In this document: positions 4,719 through 6,172 of the stretch, piece after piece
Numbering within the stretch: the stretch's first letter is position 1
Layout: the number at the start of each line of letters is the position of its first letter
DNA from: Syntrophobacterales bacterium
GTDB lineage: Bacteria; Desulfobacterota; Syntrophorhabdia; Syntrophorhabdales; WCHB1-27
DNA: 6,172 bases
Reading direction: 5' to 3'
NCBI GenBank assembly: GCA_017881765.1
Contig: JADGQN010000297.1
Location: 1 to 6,172, forward strand
The notes under the pieces: model-generated
Seen by the model: the letters and a program-made list of their open reading frames with translations, nothing else
Databases searched by the model: none
What the model was told of the DNA's origin: nothing
Translations under genes and position numbers: made by a program

Positions 4719-6172
4719 TCAATAGAGCTCCTTCACAACGTTCAAAGAAAGTTCCCGTATCCGGTTGTTTGAAGTATCACTGACGTAAATCCTTCCGCCG
4801 CCCCTGGTCCCGGAAACGGTTACAGCCGCAGGGTCATTCAATTGTGCTGTTACGGCGGGTATCGAATCACCATTGAAGCCAGGTGATGACCCGCTCCCCG
4901 CCATGGTGCTGATTGTCCCGTCGTGGACATTTACTGCCCGGATCACGTGGTTGCCCGTATCAGCGATATAGATGTTTCCTGCAGCGTCCACGGAAACCCC
5001 CTGAGGGGCGTTCAGCTTAGCTGCCGTGGCTTGGCCCCCATCGCCCCCCGCATACCCTGCCGTCCCGGTCCCTGCCACCGTGACGATAATGCCTGTGGGC
5101 GCCGTTACCTTCCTGATCCGATTATTACTCGAATCAGCAATATAGATATTGTTGGCGCTATCCACAAAGACCCCCTGAGGGGCTTTCAGCTTTGCTACAG
5201 TGGCCGGGCCCCCGTCTCCTGAATAACCTCCGGACGAACCGCTGCCCGCGACCGTATCGATACTGCCCGTGGCCGCCGTCACTTTGCGAACTCTGTTGCT
5301 TAGCGTATCGGCGATATAGATGTTTCCCGCAGCGTCCACGGAAACCCCCTGAGGGGCGTTCAGCTTAGCTGTCGTGGCCTGGCCCCCATCGCCCCCGCTC
5401 CCTGCCGTCCCGGTCCCTGCCACCGTGACGATAATGCCTGTGGACGCCGTTACCTTCCTGATCCGGTTGTTCCCAGTGTCGGCAATATAGAGATTGCCGC
5501 TGCTATCGGTGCAAACCCCCTGGGGACCGTTGAGTTTGGCCGCGGTTGCCAGCGAAAAATCCCCGGAAAAGCCCGCGGTACCCGTCCCGGCGACGGTGAC
5601 GACGGTCCTGCTTACCGTATCCAGTTTCCGTATCCGGTTATTTGCCGTCTCGGCGATAAAGAGGAACAGCTTCTTCTGGGCGGTATCATAATAGGGGGTA
5701 ACCCCTTCGGGGGTATTCAGTCCCTGCCCTGGTACCGTGCCGGGGAAGGTGGAAATGGTGTTCCCTGTGGTCACCTGCCTGATGCATTTGTTAAAGGCAT
5801 CGGAGATAATGACCTCTCCGGTGCTCTTCACAGCTACCCCTCTAGGATAGTTAACGTTTGCGCTCGTTGCCGGCCCTCCATCACCGGCATAGGCACAGGT
5901 GCCGTTACCGGCGATCGTGCGGATCTTGTTGTCTGACGCAGATATCTTCCGGATCCGGCAATTGTATTCGTCAGCAATGTAGATGTTTCCCGATACGTCC
6001 AGGTCAATCCCATAGGGATGATTGAGTGCTGCCGCCGTTGCCGGCCCGCCATCACCCCAGTAATCTGCGGTCCCCGTTCCGGCAACCGTAGTGATGATCC
6101 CATCAGGCCCAATCATGCGAATGCTTGTACGGCCCGACTCCGCAATGTATAGGCTACCATCAGCACCGATCG
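4719..6172 (-). CDS. NHL-repeat beta-propeller protein (N-terminus beyond the window)
   Basis: The frame stays open past its first in-window ATG (6116) to the window edge; the extra residues (DGSLYIAES) continue the repeat, so the gene starts outside. The 483 visible residues are almost wholly NHL repeats of about 55-60 residues. Each has the pattern VAGTGTAG-x-GDGG-x-AT-x-AKLN-x-PQGV, then D-x-x-GNIYIADT-x-NNRIRKV. I count nine, the first incomplete. The fourth starts FPGTVPGQG, lacks the GDGG-x-AT part and carries a YDTAQKKLFLF insertion. The last is divergent and runs to the C-terminus (KELY). NHL propellers act in protein, carbohydrate or nucleic-acid binding and are often secreted; no specific function can be assigned and a signal peptide cannot be checked. 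No C-terminal anchor is seen. Confidence 0.9.
   Translation of the reverse strand, partial: IGADGSLYIAESGRTSIRMIGPDGIITTVAGTGTADYWGDGGPATAAALNHPYGIDLDVSGNIYIADEYNCRIRKISASDNKIRTIAGNGTCAYAGDGGPATSANVNYPRGVAVKSTGEVIISDAFNKCIRQVTTGNTISTFPGTVPGQGLNTPEGVTPYYDTAQKKLFLFIAETANNRIRKLDTVSRTVVTVAGTGTAGFSGDFSLATAAKLNGPQGVCTDSSGNLYIADTGNNRIRKVTASTGIIVTVAGTGTAGSGGDGGQATTAKLNAPQGVSVDAAGNIYIADTLSNRVRKVTAATGSIDTVAGSGSSGGYSGDGGPATVAKLKAPQGVFVDSANNIYIADSSNNRIRKVTAPTGIIVTVAGTGTAGYAGGDGGQATAAKLNAPQGVSVDAAGNIYIADTGNHVIRAVNVHDGTISTMAGSGSSPGFNGDSIPAVTAQLNDPAAVTVSGTRGGGRIYVSDTSNNRIRELSLNVVKELY
4963..5121 (-). repeat. NHL DNA repeat, copy A
   Basis: This stretch inside the NHL gene is nearly identical in DNA to 5311-5466, differing at a few scattered bases and by one codon near the GDGG motif (AGYAGGDGG here against AGSGGDGG in copy B). 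Most other blades differ much more, including at third codon positions. Confidence 0.85.
5311..5466 (-). repeat. NHL DNA repeat, copy B
   Basis: Second copy of the near-identical NHL blade DNA, in the same orientation as copy A, with one different blade lying between the two. High identity even at silent positions points to a recent duplication or gene conversion inside the gene. Confidence 0.85.

Overview
The window reads as part of a diderm (Gram-negative) bacterial chromosome of moderate GC. The diderm call rests on an outer-membrane secretin encoded with its inner-membrane alignment proteins. A type IV pilus cluster next to an NHL-repeat beta-propeller gene is common in Desulfobacterota, Nitrospirota and relatives, but nothing here fixes the taxon.

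Right half, minus strand: from the right edge to 4719 runs a large NHL-repeat protein whose start lies beyond the window. After 52 bases comes a compact five-gene run, all on the minus strand: pilM (4666-3572), pilN (probably from a CTG codon at 3581), pilO (2990-2436), a pilP-like gene (GTG start, 2421-1918) and a short pilQ-type secretin (1931-603). Spacings are 10 bases of overlap, zero gap, 14 bases of gap and 14 bases of overlap, so this is almost certainly one translationally coupled operon. By family knowledge, PilM (cytoplasm) binds the N-terminus of PilN, PilN and PilO form the inner-membrane platform, the PilP-like protein bridges the periplasm, and the secretin forms the outer-membrane channel for the pilus. 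Motor, platform and pilin genes are not in the window.

Left end, plus strand: bases 1-101 encode the last 32 residues of an IS110-family (IS116/IS110/IS902) transposase. Immediately after its stop codon the DNA folds into a run of strong stem-loops (104-183, 184-202, 209-279, 297-311). The first is a 15-bp stem carrying a large two-sided internal loop capped by a small hairpin. That position and shape are what is known for the guide RNAs (bridge RNA or seekRNA) of IS110/IS1111 elements, whose IS1111 branch carries the RNA downstream of the transposase. This is the most interesting object in the window. The right end of the element was not located; it lies somewhere between about 311 and 602, where the convergent pilQ gene ends intact.

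Other points of note are the non-AUG start of pilN under a perfect Shine-Dalgarno sequence, a PilM with degenerate nucleotide-binding motifs, a PilP-like protein with a membrane anchor but no usual lipobox, a compact secretin without AMIN domains, and near-identical DNA repeats inside the NHL gene.
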